Positions 1 to 43,831 of a stretch of DNA of 64,000 bases are shown here, one piece after another; position 1 is the first letter of the stretch, and each line of letters starts with the position of its first letter. The notes beneath the pieces are model-generated. The model saw only the letters and a list, made by a program, of their open reading frames with translations, was not told the origin of the DNA and did not search any database. Made by a program: the position numbers and the translations under genes. This DNA is from Acanthopleura granulata. Taxonomy: Eukaryota; Mollusca; Polyplacophora; Chitonida; Chitonidae. The stretch spans positions 496,001 to 560,000 of the forward strand of contig JABBOT010000006.1 of NCBI GenBank assembly GCA_016165875.1, read 5' to 3'.

Positions 1-223
1 GACCCAGAAGCCTCCCACCAAAGCGGTCGTTGTGAGTTCATGTCCAGCTCATGCTGGTTTCCTCTCCGGCCGTACATGGGAAGAACTGCCAGCAACCTGC
101 GGATGGTCATGGGTTTCCACCGGGTTCTGCCCGGTTTCCTCCAACCATAATGCTGGCGGCCATCGTATAACTGAAATATTCTTGAGTACGGCGTAAAAAC
201 ACCAATCAAATAAATAAATAAAT
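1..223 (+). mobile_element. tRNA-derived SINE (family 1), 5' end cut by window edge
   Basis: This copy runs from inside the tRNA-like head, where a B-box-like GTTCATGTCC is visible at about 36, through a body rich in CCTC and CTGCC, to the tail TGAAATATTCTTGAGTACGG and a short AAAT repeat ending at 223. The same body and tail recur at least nine more times in the window in both orientations, which is what identifies it as a dispersed retroposon. Such tails are characteristic of SINEs in molluscs and related phyla. The exact family name cannot be assigned without a library search. Confidence 0.85.
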
Positions 224-229
224 CCAGCT

Positions 230-400
230 GTGTTTTAGATTTGAGCACCACACCGCCATCCTTTTGTGTTTTAGGTTTGAGCACCACACCGCCATCCTTT
301 TGTGTTTTAGGTTTGAGCACCACCCGTCATCCACTTGTGTTCTAGATTTGAACACCACATCGCCATGCGAATGTGTGGTCTAGATCTGAGCATCAAACCA
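230..400. repeat. 36-bp minisatellite, about 5 copies
   Basis: Units start at 230, 266, 302, 337 and 373 and share the core TTTGAGCACCACACCGCCAT. The last two units have drifted. The array lies directly after the SINE tail and about 90 bases before the first coding exon of the first gene. Confidence 0.85.
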
Positions 401-486
401 CTGTGCTTTCATACGTTAAAGAGATTTCATAACTTTCAGATAAAACCGTAGTGACACACCGAGAGAGGACACTATTTGTGAAGAGA

Positions 487-3400
487 ATGGTTACGAAAGA
501 ATTGGCGGATTACAAGAGGCTCGTGAAGCAAAGAGAGAGGCAGTCGCGTAACCCGGAAAAGAGACCGGAACCGGAGCAAGGTACGTTATTACTCTCTTCA
601 TTTCCTTTGCATCTGTAGACAGGAAGAATCGTCATGTAGCCTTACTTACTACTGACGCACACAAATCTGCTTCTTGGACAAGCTGACAAAAGACACAAAA
701 TGGCGACAGTTAGACCTAAGGCTGACAAAATGTTAACGGAGCTTCACAATATTTATTCATCTTTTTTGCCGCAATATTTTATGCTTCAGGAGATTTTTCG
801 ATTTGTGACGAGTTTTTCGTAATGAATTATGGCGGATCTGATTGTGATCTGATGTTATCATGATACTGCATATATGCCTGCAAGACAGCTGATTTAAAGA
901 AGTCAATATTATTTTCAGTTTGGCCTTAGAGGTCATCGGTCACAAGTTAAGAGCGGTTATAAAATGTGATGAATTTGACAGATACGTTATCACAACATGT
1001 GACTACAACATATCGCGCACAATACAGAGCAAAACTGACCTCAGTATACGATGATTATTATTATTAGTTGGTTTTGTTTTTAGTTGAATGCCTTTTTGCT
1101 GTTAAGAACGTTGGCATCGGATAACAGTAATAATGGGAAGTCTTTCCGATTTTTTAGACACTTAATCCAACCGTGTGTCTGAATGCAGCCGGTTACACCG
1201 TGCTATGTAACAATGCACGGGTAATGTAATGCCCACATCGTAATGTTATAATAATTTCCGTGTTATGTAATATCGCGGCGTAAAGTACCATAAGACGAAC
1301 AAACGTCGGAGGAAATTGTAACCAAGAGACTGTCGATCAATTAATAAAGCCGTACGTGTGACTCTAGAGCATTATTTGATAGAAAGTTTCTATTCTTTCA
1401 TTTATCCTTCTGCCTCTTCCACTTTGGCGTGTGTAAGTACACTTATAGTAACTAATATTAGGATCGAATTCTCCAAACCATATGAAAAGTTTTGGCAATA
1501 CCCTTAACCCTTGTGATGTATTATTTGGATACGTCTTAAATGAAGTCGTAAGTGGGAAGATCTGCCAGCAACCTGCGGATGGTCGTAGGTTTCCCCCGGC
1601 TTCTGCCAGCTTTCCTCCCGCCATTAGGCCGGTCGTCGTTTTATAAGTGAAATTATCTTGAGTACGGCGTACACACCAATCAAATAAATAAATAAATGAA
1701 TAAATAAATTCTTGTTTTTCTTTGTCACATTACCAGATTGGAAATCTCGTTGGGAATTCTTACGAGCAAACCCAGAAAGCAAGACGGGGTTTGAACATGT
1801 GAGCAATGCAAAGTTTCTTCGCCCAAGAGAGAAAGCTGCCACCACCAACATCAGGGCTGATGAACTAGACGACCTGGATCTGTTCGTTTCGCGTCGACTG
1901 CGGCATAAAATGGTCCAGAATTCCAATGATGAAAACACAAAACCTATTCCATTTTCAACAGGAATAGAGCTCAGGAGGGCAACGGCTCAGGTCAACTGTT
2001 CCGTCCTGTGTAACCCAGATATCCCCCAAACACAGGCATGGCATGAGCCTCCTCCTTTAGGAGGCAGGGCCAATATCATGAAGAATAAAGAATACGATGG
2101 TGAAGTGAACACCAGCCACGGAGACAAAAGCATCAAGGAAATATCACAAGGCGGTCTTCTTCGGGACACAAGAAAAGAGATTGCAGGTTGGAATGGGAGG
2201 GAGACAGGTCCTGGTTCCGAATATCTACCAACGCTTGTAAGACATGGACATGAACCACGCTGCCGTCGGGTCTCAGTCTACGGCAGAGAAATGCCGTCAG
2301 GTTGGTGTGCTACAGAACTGCCAGGCGTGAAGTCTCCATCAGCCACCTGCTACTGGCCCTTGCCTCCTCAGGAAACACCAGGCTATGGTGGATCAGTGGA
2401 GAAATCCTGGTCGCCAGAGCCTCTCAGGAACGCCTCACCTGCTGAACTTTCTAAACCAGTGCAAATAGAAACTGACAGGGATCTTCTTGTGGATATGTAC
2501 TGTTCGTTAGAAGATGGGGGTTACCAACCAAGTTTCCATTCTGTTAATGATAGCATGAAGTCCGCCAAGAAACAAGCTGAATCTAAATGCTCACTTCCTC
2601 TACACACTGCTGCCGGTGCACTTCAAGCTCGGGGTGGGCAAGTGCCAAAATGTATAAGCGTGACACCAATTCCACCAGCTAAGAGAGCGCCAGAGGGTAG
2701 CAATGAAATAACCAGAAAGAAAGGGCCAGCATTTAAACAAACATCAACAGCTCACAACTTGCCCACATCCCAATGTCTGATAGCAACCAAAGCCCAAACG
2801 ACTCACAGCGCCCAAAAGTCCGCCAAGAAACACCCACTTTCTTTGCCCACTGCTCCCAGTGCACTATCAGCTCAGGGAGTGCAAGTGCCCAAAGCTATAA
2901 GTGTCTCACCAATTCCAACAGCTGAGAGAGCGTCAACAGTTAGCAACGTAAAAACCGGACAGAAAGGACCAGCAGTTGTACAAGTATCAACCGAACAGAG
3001 CTTGTCCACAGCCCAATGTCTGAGAGCCCAAACGACTGACAGAGCTCAACAAGCAACAGCTAACGGCACGGGGTGGTGTAGAGAAACTGGTGACAGATCT
3101 AATCCTCTGGGTCCAGTGGAGACCATTAACACAGAGGGAAAAGTCGAGAGTCTCAGAGACCAAGGACCAAGTCGACATGAGCATCAGGAGAGATCGAGAG
3201 CTGTTTGTTCTCTGACAACTGCGACAGACAATCATGGTAATTAAGTTTATGTAAAATAAATTGGCTAAAGTAACTGCCAAGTAACTGCTGGTTAAAATTA
3301 TACCAGCACTAACTTGCGCAGAGGCAAATGGCCGATTTACTGTAAAAACTTAGCACCACAATGTGATGTGTGAATATTAAAAAGTTATTTGGCCTGTAAA

Positions 3401-4098
3401 CTTGCTTGTTTCTCTCTGCAAAAATATCAGCACATTATCTGAATGAGGATGTGAACGGACCCAAATTCTGGCGGCTGGAAACTTTATTGCCTGAAATTTG
3501 GAGACATACCTTTACTTCTTTACATATACAGGGTATAGTGGTGTGTGCAGTATAGGAATGAACCATTGGACTCGAGTTCCTGTGCTCTTGGCCGGTAAGT
3601 ATTCAGATTTAAGAATGTTGCTCAATACATTTGCCGCTTTCCATTTTAGGGTTAACTGACTCAAGATCAACACAGGACAGATTTCGACAAATGGAGAGAG
3701 GCCATGCCTGTCTGAAGCCGACGTTGGCTGCTAACTTCACCCGTGGCCGACCACAATCGGATGCCTCGTTCACCCGGAAACTGCAAGTGACCGGTCCAAA
3801 CATTCTCATTGGCTGTCGGGAGACCAGACCGGCGAGATGTAGAGATCGAGCGAAGCAGCCCACTAGCCGAGTTCAGCCTCACGACCTGGGTAATGACGTC
3901 AGCTTAAAGGCCAGCCACGAGCAGTCGTCGAATAATATTAGGCCTGATTCTTTGATATCGCCTGATGGTGGACGAGATGAGACAAAGGGAAATAGCATCC
4001 GAGAAAGAATAGCCGGTTATTTCAGACGACGCTGGAATAACATTCGGCAAACTGCTAAACTCTTACACTGTGCAGCAAAGCCTCAGACTTCAGAATAA
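487..4098 (+). CDS. uncharacterised 680-residue protein, three exons
   Basis: The coding exons are 487-580, 1737-3236 and 3650-4098. Both introns have GT-AG borders (GTACGT and GTAATT donors; TTACCAG and CATTTTAG acceptors), both interrupt a codon after its first base, and the sum is 2043 nt, exactly 681 codons. The ATG at 487 is the first in frame after a stop at 430. I do not recognise the protein. It is hydrophilic with no signal peptide or membrane segment. The N terminus is basic (KELADYKRLVKQRERQSR) and is followed by a W-rich patch (DWKSRWEFLRANP). Residues 307-392 and 393 to about 472 are an imperfect tandem duplication, each beginning SAKK and containing QVPKxISVxPIP. The C terminus is again basic (RERIAGYFRRRWNNIR). 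Most of it looks intrinsically disordered. A polyadenylation signal follows 76 bases after the stop. Nothing in it or its neighbours tells a function; it may be a lineage-restricted gene. Confidence 0.8.
581..1736 (+). other. intron 1 of the uncharacterised gene
   Basis: Intron with donor GTACGT and acceptor TTACCAG. The first 970 bases hold nothing I recognise. The last 185 hold a 5'-truncated SINE, whose A-rich tail ends only about 27 bases before the acceptor, so part of the polypyrimidine tract is new sequence next to the insertion. Confidence 0.75.
1553..1709 (+). mobile_element. SINE family 1, 5'-truncated, next to a splice acceptor
   Basis: The body is present from GGGAAGATCTGCCAGCAACC to the tail AGTACGGCGTACACACCAAT and repeated AAAT units. 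The tRNA-like head is missing. It sits in intron 1 of the uncharacterised gene, immediately upstream of the exon at 1737. Confidence 0.85.
2561..3060 (+). repeat. in-frame tandem duplication inside exon 2
   Basis: Two units starting at 2561 and 2819 (about 258 bases, 86 codons) share TCCGCCAAGAAACA at their starts and the same order of protein motifs (SAKK, QVPKxISV, then a TAQC/TSQC and AQTT end). The frame is kept, and substitutions have accumulated, so the duplication is old and the reading frame has apparently been maintained. Confidence 0.75.
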
Positions 4099-4173
4099 GA
4101 CCTCCTGTCAGCTGCATGATAAACGTGTTATCTATTTCATTTTTGTTTGTTCTTTGTTATATCGTTTCGATTC

Positions 4174-4179
4174 AATAAA
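4174..4179 (+). promoter_or_regulatory. polyadenylation signal AATAAA
   Basis: Canonical hexamer in TTCAATAAAAATC, 76 bases after the stop codon of the uncharacterised gene. It is the first one downstream and gives a short 3' UTR. Confidence 0.6.
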
Positions 4180-5505
4180 AATCTTATAAAACCTATGAAC
4201 TGCTTGTTGAATTAAGAATTTATGTATTCATAAAATCTGTGATTAATAAATGTGTAGCTCATATACTTAAAGTCCTCTGAATTATGTACAATTTCAGGAA
4301 ACTATTTTTCTTCACTCGACCAGAAAACGTAAAACAATTCAAAGGTAAGTATTTGGTGGCTGTCAAACATTTTGCCTCTGAGAAGAAGAGTCGTTATATC
4401 AAAATCCGAACAATTCCGGTACCAGGTACATCTGGTAAAAACATGTAGAGAAAACCGCATGTCTCGATTTTTTCAATATTTTCTCCGTGATAGAGTCATG
4501 CACAAATTCCTTCAGAGGAAAGGAGAGCGTTTCTCTGATAGATATGGGAATATAATCAGTTACGCAGAGGGACTTTTGAAACTTACATAATTTCTGGCCA
4601 CATGTGACATTAGTTAGAACAGTTGTTTAACTGGTTGAATACCTGCATCCTATATGAATGATTGGGGAAAAGGAAACCAATAAAATGTATGTGGTAACAA
4701 GGGGAGCGGTTTTATAAACTGGCTTACTCGGAGAAAATAGTCGAGTCAGCAGGATTCTTTTCGAAATTGGCCATTGTTTTTTCTTCCAACGTCGACCTTG
4801 ATTTAAAAGAAGCTAATTTTTTCTTTCGAAAGTGGTGTTTATGTCAAAGCTGACATTTTTCATCCAAAATGGTTCATTTTCTTGGTGGGTTGTTACCACC
4901 CCTGTACCGAGACCCTGTGTTTACACGGCGTGTCTGGCCAAGCCAAAGTTTGTCTGTTTTGTATATTGCCTAGTATGCATGACAAGCGAGATCGGAACTA
5001 GAGATAAAATCTACGAAAGACGCGAACATTTGTCAGGTGACACAGGTGGCAATTTCAGTCAAGAGTTAAATCCTTAAATTGTAAAGTAAAACAGCCAAAC
5101 TGTTAATAGTAAGCCAACTGGTCGGGGTGTGAAGAAATGTCTGTATTTTTTCTTCAGTCTTTCGTTTTATTCAAATAAAGTTTCTGAGAAATGTCTAATT
5201 ATTTTACTTAAGTAAAAATACTAAAAATAAGTTACGGTTATAAAATAAATACATCAATTTCACACATTGATCACACAATCAAAAACGAGACGAGAGGGCA
5301 AGTCTAAACGTACAATTCTCCTGTTGCACCAGCGGGACAATTCTCTGCATTCGTGTCCCATCTCGCAAATGTTAAGCACAGTTAAAGAATTTCCTGGATA
5401 TACATATTCAAATTACCACGAAGATTTAATGGATACGTGTATGTTGCCCAAGGCCAGTCTGTGCACAAAGTTTCATCAAATCCCGCCGACCCTAACTTCT
5501 TCCAT

Positions 5506-5964
5506 GCCAGGAACCCGCAAATACCAGCGCAGTCTAAAAGAATCATCTTTAAATGAGAAGGTGTGTCTTTAAATCCGTACATACATGCGTGTAATACAGC
5601 GTAACACAATCAGCGGATTCTCGTGAAGTTAGGCAGGTCGATAGCCCGACACGATCTGTGTCTGTATGCTTATTTAATACACTGACAGACATTCTTTACT
5701 TTCTGTGATACCTATATTCTGCAGTATATGCCGGTCGTATCGCACTAGCAGGCAGACAGACAGGCGTGCAAATAAATGGCAAAGGCCTAACCTTCTTAGT
5801 GGAAGTCTTTCTAACAGACGTGTACTTGAAGAACCCGCTGATTGTGTTACGCTGTATTACACGCATGTATGTACATCGGATAGGGCAGCAGACGGATTTA
5901 AAGACACACCTTCTCATTCAAAGATGATTCTTTCAGACTGCACAGGTATTTGCGGGTTCCTGGC
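5506..5964. repeat. foldback element with long inverted arms
   Basis: The left arm (5506-5625) and right arm (about 5826-5964) are reverse complements over roughly 120-140 bases, for example GCCAGGAACCCGCAAATACC at the left end and its complement at the right end. The right arm has a small extra block (near 5875-5890). The spacer is about 200 bases of unrelated sequence. No coding content is convincing; the open frames inside are a by-product of the arms. Confidence 0.85.
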
Positions 5965-6964
5965 AAGCCTATTCTACGAGACCGCGACCGAGAAAGAAGA
6001 TTTTTGCAAGTGTTATTTCAACTGAAACTGGAAGTCGACTGGGTATAATTGTAGGCTTACCTACGCGAAAGCTGAACATGAGAGATAAAACAAGTGGTGG
6101 ATAAGTCAGGCGTATTTTCTGTACAATTCTTACTGTCATACATGTACCATGCTGAAGTGAATAACGTGTAATGAGATTACAATGTGTACATGTCATGATG
6201 GGCGACTTTACTGAAAGTAATTAGTTTCTTCTTCGTATTTGCAATATTGAAACCACGAAAGCGCATAGTTCAAGGGCGGTTATATTTCAGGCAAGTAGGC
6301 ACAACATGTGGATATGTTTTCAAGTCACGGATGATGGGCGGTAACCTGCGAGAACGAACTAAAAAGCTGACAGCCAATCAAATGCCCGGACACTTGCTAG
6401 GCAACTCGAAGCTTCAAAATGGCTGCGCAAGGGATCTGTTTGCTGTCGTCTTTCGAAGACATCTTATAACTCATATAACTAATAATTTTCGTTATAATTT
6501 TTGTGTCGGAAAAGAAAGATTGTCACTCAGAAGACAAACAGAAGCTTTTTTTTTTGTCGTCATGTTGGTTTAGTTTCGAGTGGACTTCGTAAGTGGTGAG
6601 TGATTGTACACAACAACAACACCGTTTATGTTCTGTATCGATCACAAATCGATTCTTTACCCGTGGGATTTTCGTGTAGCTGTACTGTTTGTGAACAGAG
6701 TAGAATTATAGCTAATTACCAATGTTAGAATCGCAGTGAATGGCAGTGGAAACCGCAATAAACCTACAGGATTTCCCGTTAGATCCAGGAATATGTATAT
6801 GTATGTATGTATGTATGCTTTGGCATGGTTGGCTTTATTTTGCACTCTACAAATTTCAGTTCAATGACAATGAAGAGCTCGTAGATTGTATATATATACT
6901 GTTCCGTCTAGTGGTAGGGCTAGTACATGCTATTAAAGTACTCCCACCACTTAAACCGCATGTC

Positions 6965-7230
6965 AAAGATGCCAGACAGGACACCTCACCCAGTCACATT
7001 ATACTGACAACGGGCTGACCAGTACTGTTTCTTTGCACCAGTCACAGGTGCCTGCGCTTGTTGTATGTATCCTATCTGCAACGTATGCGTTGTTGTTGTT
7101 AAAACAGTACAGTGTTGTGCTACAATAGGGAAGAGGTCATATAACAAGGGCAGGTGTCTGTTCTCTAAACTGTCAGTGAAGAGCACCAATGGAAGCTGCA
7201 ACAAGTGCCATTTTTAAAGTCTGTGGTATG
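6965..7230 (+). repeat. dispersed repeat, copy 1
   Basis: Shares with 39205-39365 the ordered blocks CACCAGACATGACAC-like start, GTCACATTATAYTGACAMCG, a CTCTMAAC segment, and TGCCATTTTTAWAGTCTNTG followed by GTATGAC. Copies are diverged, so this is an old mobile repeat. A short third piece occurs at 55202-55225. Confidence 0.65.
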
Positions 7231-7659
7231 ACGTACCTGACCTTGACTCTTAGTGTGTCGGGCACAAAATATAACATGTTCAAAAGGAAAACCATAGTGC
7301 ATCAGTGCATGCAAAGTTTTGTGTCAGTTGCGTCAGCTGCAGAACATTTGCGTGACTACTAAATATTATGATTGAAACGGCACTTCACATTCACAAGTGA
7401 AGTCACAAGAAAACAGGGTGCCCCTGGGGGTTCTGGGAGTGTTTAATCCTTCTCACATTCTGAGCGCGCTCGTAAGCAACCCTCGGAGTTAGGAGTGACT
7501 TGCGGCAATGTTGTCATGAAAGCTGGCCTTGGCACAGGTGAGGACTATAATATTTTGACTGGTCCTGTCGAATGGTGCACCCTATGCCTGATAAAGCCCC
7601 AAGGAAAGCAATGTGCCTGAGATTGAAACACAAATTAAACACTTTTTGAGAAATGCAGT

Positions 7660-7940
7660 GAAAGTGAAGGAAGAAAACAGAATGAGAGTATTGTAGTTAA
7701 TTTTGTTCGGGAAATGACTTAATTAGGTTGACTAATTGTGGCGTTAGGTAGCATTTGTTTTTGTCCTGACAACATTAACACATCTCATGTCTGCATAAGT
7801 CTCATGGGAAGAAAACAGTCAGAATTAATGCTGTAGCTACTTTTGTTCTTGAGAAATTTAAGTATGTTGGCTGACTGTGGTATGAGGTAGCATTTGTTTT
7901 TGTCCCAATGTGTCTCATGTCTGCGTAGGTCTCTTGGCAA
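7660..7940 (+). repeat. two-copy tandem duplication of about 140 bp
   Basis: Units at about 7663-7800 and 7806-7940 share GAAGAAAACAG at the start, GGTAGCATTTGTTTTTGTCC in the middle and CTCATGTCTGCRTARGTCTC at the end. It is non-coding. Confidence 0.7.
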
Positions 7941-9076
7941 GTCTGTGTTTCAACAGTGTCAAGATAAAAACACATCACACTGACTTCATTTGCAGGCGTG
8001 CCCAGAGTGAGCGTGTGAATCTGTTTACAAAAATCATACACTCCAAAATAGTCCTGTTTTAGGTCGTGACTTCAGCACCAAAGCGGCCAAGTTATCTATA
8101 CCCTGTACTGTAGTTCAGTGAGTGAATCATTGATTCTTTATTTTATATATCTGATGGGAGCATCGACATTCAAAAACACAGTCCTAATTTCCTTAAGCCA
8201 GTATCTGTTCTCGAAAACACTCACCTTGCTGTGTCAGGCTAAAATATCGTAACTATCAACGTAAAGTAGCAAAATCTAAAGATCAGTTTTGGCAATATAT
8301 TCTTTGCTACATGTATGTCAACACTTGTGAAAGTTTTAAATGACAGTCCTTGAACAACACCAACAACCTCTACAAGTTGTATATGTTTAGAGTCAGATTT
8401 GACCATTATGTTTTTAAAAGATGTGATAGCAGTACATGAGATCTGATGAGGTTGTGTTGCACTGGTCTTGTTTGTCAGTTCAGTTCATTACATGGCTTTC
8501 CCACCAAACAATTAGCTTGCTGAATTGGCTGTGTCCTCGTGTTAAAAAAATGAAGCCATGGTCAGTGAAGCTCAAAATGGGATTGGTTTGCAAAACAGAA
8601 AACTTGTCCTACTGTCTAAGACTCTCTTAAAGGCTCAAAAAGTGAACTTAAAATAATGATGGATTCAAGAGTCTTTATTGTCCAGTAATTACTGTACTTC
8701 ACCAGTTCACAATTTTCAAAGGACACATTTAACTTGATTGTTATTGATTAATCCATCTTGTAGTTCCACTTACAAGTCTTTTGTGATGTCTGATTAATTT
8801 CTTGTCAGAAGTATTTATATGTTGAAATCAGAAGTATCATTTTATTGCCCTTTGTACTTTATGTTCAGTAAGTACATTAGGCACCATGCGGCTGGGCATC
8901 ACCATGACCCACCTCATTATGTGGCTGTTTGCAATGACTTCCTGTAATCCATGGCATAGACCTATTTTATGTTTAACCTGTTGAAGTTAAACTGTGGACT
9001 GGACTTAATTAGTAGTGTTTAGTCTGATGTAATATGTGTGTTTACTTGTAGAACAGAGGACAGAAAATCTACCAGG

Positions 9077-41024
<31,948 letters not shown>

Positions 41025-41604
41025 GTGAGTTACCGCCCTGACTTAGTTTGTCAGCTGGCTGTGGTTTACATCTGCATCATCATTCTGTGTGTTTGTTTGT
41101 TATGCCGCCTTATGATAATGCAATGATGGCGTCTTGATTTACAGCAGTAAGTGGGCTGGTGGGTCAGTTTGTACATGGTCATGTGTGTCATAATGTTGTC
41201 ATGCTACGATCAGAATATCTCCCAAACCAGTTAGGTAGGACTGTCAAACGTTTGATAAGTGCTCAGCCTCAATTTGATTTGATATCCAGTGTCTTGGCAT
41301 TGACCATCTTTCTCCATCTGTAATATCATTGATAGAATGTGTGCCCTCAAATATGGCATTTCACGTACCATCTTATTTCCTTGATGGTTAAGGCCCAGGA
41401 TAAGAGGTACTTGACAATCCACAATGTATAATTCACCCAGAATGATATTTTTTTTATGAAACTCTGTGCAGTTAACCTTGTTTAGCTTACATGTAGATGT
41501 ATATTTTTTTTTTTCTCTCGCATGTGACACAACTTCAGCGGTAGTCACGCTGGAAATTGCAGACAGCTTATTAAGTGTGTTTCGAGTTTTATTCATACAT
41601 GTAA

Positions 41605-41662
41605 ATGTGCATCAAAATCATTGTGTGATGTGGGTACATCACATAATGATTTTGATGCACAT
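41605..41662. repeat. 26-bp near-perfect inverted repeat with 6-base loop
   Basis: Left arm 41605-41630 and right arm 41637-41662 match at 25 of 26 positions (ATGTGCATCAAAATCATT at the left end), with loop TGGGTA. It ends 33 bases before the target-site duplication of the Polinton. Confidence 0.9.
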
Positions 41663-41700
41663 TGATGCAGGAAGTCATAGTGAAAACTGACTTTTCTGTC

Positions 41701-41845
41701 AGTAGTATACAGAATAGTCCCCCGAACCCAAGCTCAAGCCATATGGTCTTCGCGTACACAACTTTTTGTCAATTATCTGTGTAGACAAACGGATGTTCAC
41801 ATTCAGAGATAATTACCATAGGCCGACCGACCCTCTGTTAGAGAA
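41701..41845 (+). repeat. left terminal inverted repeat of the Polinton
   Basis: Matches the complement of 46016-46191 in blocks: AGTAGTATACAGAATAG at the tip, AACCCAAGCTCAAG with CATATGGT, and TTCACATTCAGAGATAA with CATAGGC, GACCGACC and TCTGTTAGAGA at the inner end. Confidence 0.85.
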
Positions 41846-41884
41846 CAAACAGAAACATAACATAGCTCAACGACGAAAGAAAAG

Positions 41885-43831
41885 ATGGCATCGACTGTGA
41901 TGGTTCACCTGTTCTATCCTGAAGCCACCCTGCGGCCCGACGATAATCTCTATTCCCGGTGGCTAGAGGACGCGCGTTTACCCATGTGAGTGCTGACTTC
42001 AAACCTCTCACCACCAAGATCCTGGGCTGGACACTACATAAAGCAACACCCAAAAAACAGAGCGCCATGAGGCCTCCAGCTACTGCTACATCGTGGGGCA
42101 ATGCAATGGGCACACCGAGCCTCCTGTGGAATACAGCGAGCCCAACACAGCAGAGCACTTCTTACAAGCTCTCGAAGAAGAGAAGCAGAAGATCAAGATG
42201 GTGTTAGCTAACCTGAAAGCCATAGCAATGACCAGAGAGGACTGGCAGGCATACAACACTGCTGCCACCTGCCATGTCTGTGAAAAGCCGTGACCACTGC
42301 CACATCACCGGAAAATACAGGGGTGTCGCACAGAACGCCTGCAACCTGAAGCTATGGCTAAGACCCCAAACCACCACCGTCCCAGTGGTCTGCCATAACC
42401 TGCGGGGCTATGACTCTCACCTGCTGATGCAGGTGATTTCAAAAGTGGAGGGTCGTGTATTCTGTATCCCCAACAGCACCAAGAAATACATCTCCTTCTC
42501 CCTGGGGCAGCTGCGCTTCATCAACAACGCCCAGTTCTTGTTGGCATCTCTCGACAAGTTGGTAACAGCCAACGAATCTAAGGCATTCCAGAGCCGAAGC
42601 TTCCTGCAAGAGAGGCCTTCTACAGCAAACTTTCGGACACACACATCAGTGGTGAGGATTATGCTTATGCACAAAAAGTCTGGAAGGCCTTCGACTACCA
42701 AACCCTTGGGAACTACCATGACGTCTACAACCACACTGATGCATTCCTGCTTGCAGATGTCTTCAAGATGTTTCGAAAGACCTGCCAAAAGCAGCATTAT
42801 TACACCAGCCCTGCTCTCTCCTGGGATGCTCTCCTCAAGAAAACAGGCATAGAGCTTGAACTGCTGACAGACTACCACCAGCACCTCTTCATCAAGAAGG
42901 GAATGAGAGAGGGTATCTCGATGGTCTCAAAGCCAACATCCCCGGGGTGGAAGGCTATGACCCAAAGAAGACTAACAGCCACATCCAGTACCTGGATGCC
43001 AACAACGTTTACAGCTTGGCGATGAGTCAGCTGCTACCAACAGGTGGCAAAAACCATCGCAGAGCATCAGGCAAGCAACCCAGAGGTTTATATCGTGGAA
43101 GCGGGTCTGGAGTGTCCAGAAGGGCTGCACAAGGTGCACAACTCTTACCCGCTAGCTCCAGAGCGCCTGGTGGTTCCTAAAGAGTGGATGTCGAGGTACC
43201 GGCACAGTCTCCTCGGCGTTGGGGTGGTGCCTACTGAGGTTGAGAAGCTGGACCCTAACCTCCGCAATAAGGAATACTATGTGCTCCACTACGGCAACTT
43301 ACAACTTTACCTGTCACTGGGTATGCACCTGAAAAAGATCCATCGTGTTCTCCACTTCTGGCAAAGCCCCTGGATGGAGCCCTACATCTGAATGACTACC
43401 AAGCTCTGGAAAAAGGTGATGAGTGATTTTGAGAAGGACCTCTACAAGCCCATGAACAACTCTGTCTTCGGAAAGACCATGGAAAACCTCCGCAAGCGAG
43501 TAGATGTCAAACTTGTGCAAGCAGGCGAAGAAGACAAACTCTGGCGCCTTTTCGCCTGCGCCGTTTCTCATGTGCTGGGCACCCGATTGCAAAGTACGTT
43601 GGCCTGCGTCCTAAGATGTATACAGTACCGCCCACGCCCAACAGCAAAACAGGTGCACCCAGACTGCTAACAAAGCTCGTCCAGACCATGGCCACACCGT
43701 GGGAAATCAACGATGAGCTGGCGGTCGCCTACCAAGTAAGTGTCGGCTGGAAAAGAAATGGAGTTCGGCTGGCAACATGCAGCTTACCAGGTCTCGAAAT
43801 AGTAGGCAATTGAACCTATCGATCGCCTGCT
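41885..43831 (+). pseudogene. broken protein-primed DNA polymerase B of a Polinton
   Basis: Pieces of family B polymerase are spread over all three + frames with at least five frameshifts. In order one sees a Cys/His motif (CHVCEKP, then DHCHITGKYRG), an exonuclease-like HNLRGYDSHLL, the motif A region YLDANNVYSLAMSQLLPTG, and the motif B region MNNSVFGKTMENLRKR. The sequence then ends before the YxDTD motif C, and the N-terminal half is also shortened. The combination of the HNH-like Cys/His block with these polymerase motifs is typical of Polinton/adintovirus-type PolB. It cannot encode an active enzyme. Confidence 0.85.

Larger units (their letters stand above)
4180..9051. other. intergenic region between the first and second genes
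   Basis: No gene is supported here. It holds a 47-nt exon-like segment between a good acceptor and GTAAGT donor (4298-4344), a foldback element (5506-5964), an ATGT microsatellite near 6797, a dispersed-repeat copy (6965-7230) and a two-copy tandem duplication (7660-7940). The remaining 4350-5500 and 7950-9050 show nothing I recognise. The second gene probably has a 5' UTR exon somewhere in the right-hand part, because its first coding exon is preceded by an acceptor-like TTTACTTGTAG ending at 9051. Confidence 0.6.

Noticed and set aside
4298..4344. 47-nt exon-like segment with acceptor ATTTCAG and donor GTAAGT
   Set aside because: It lies beyond a stop and polyadenylation signal and no matching neighbour exon with compatible phase was found; it could be an alternative 3' UTR exon but cannot be supported.
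41885..43831. A functional polymerase gene or viral infection sequence
   Set aside because: The frame is broken many times, motif C is missing, and the piece sits inside a transposon with host-flanking duplications; it is an old genomic copy.
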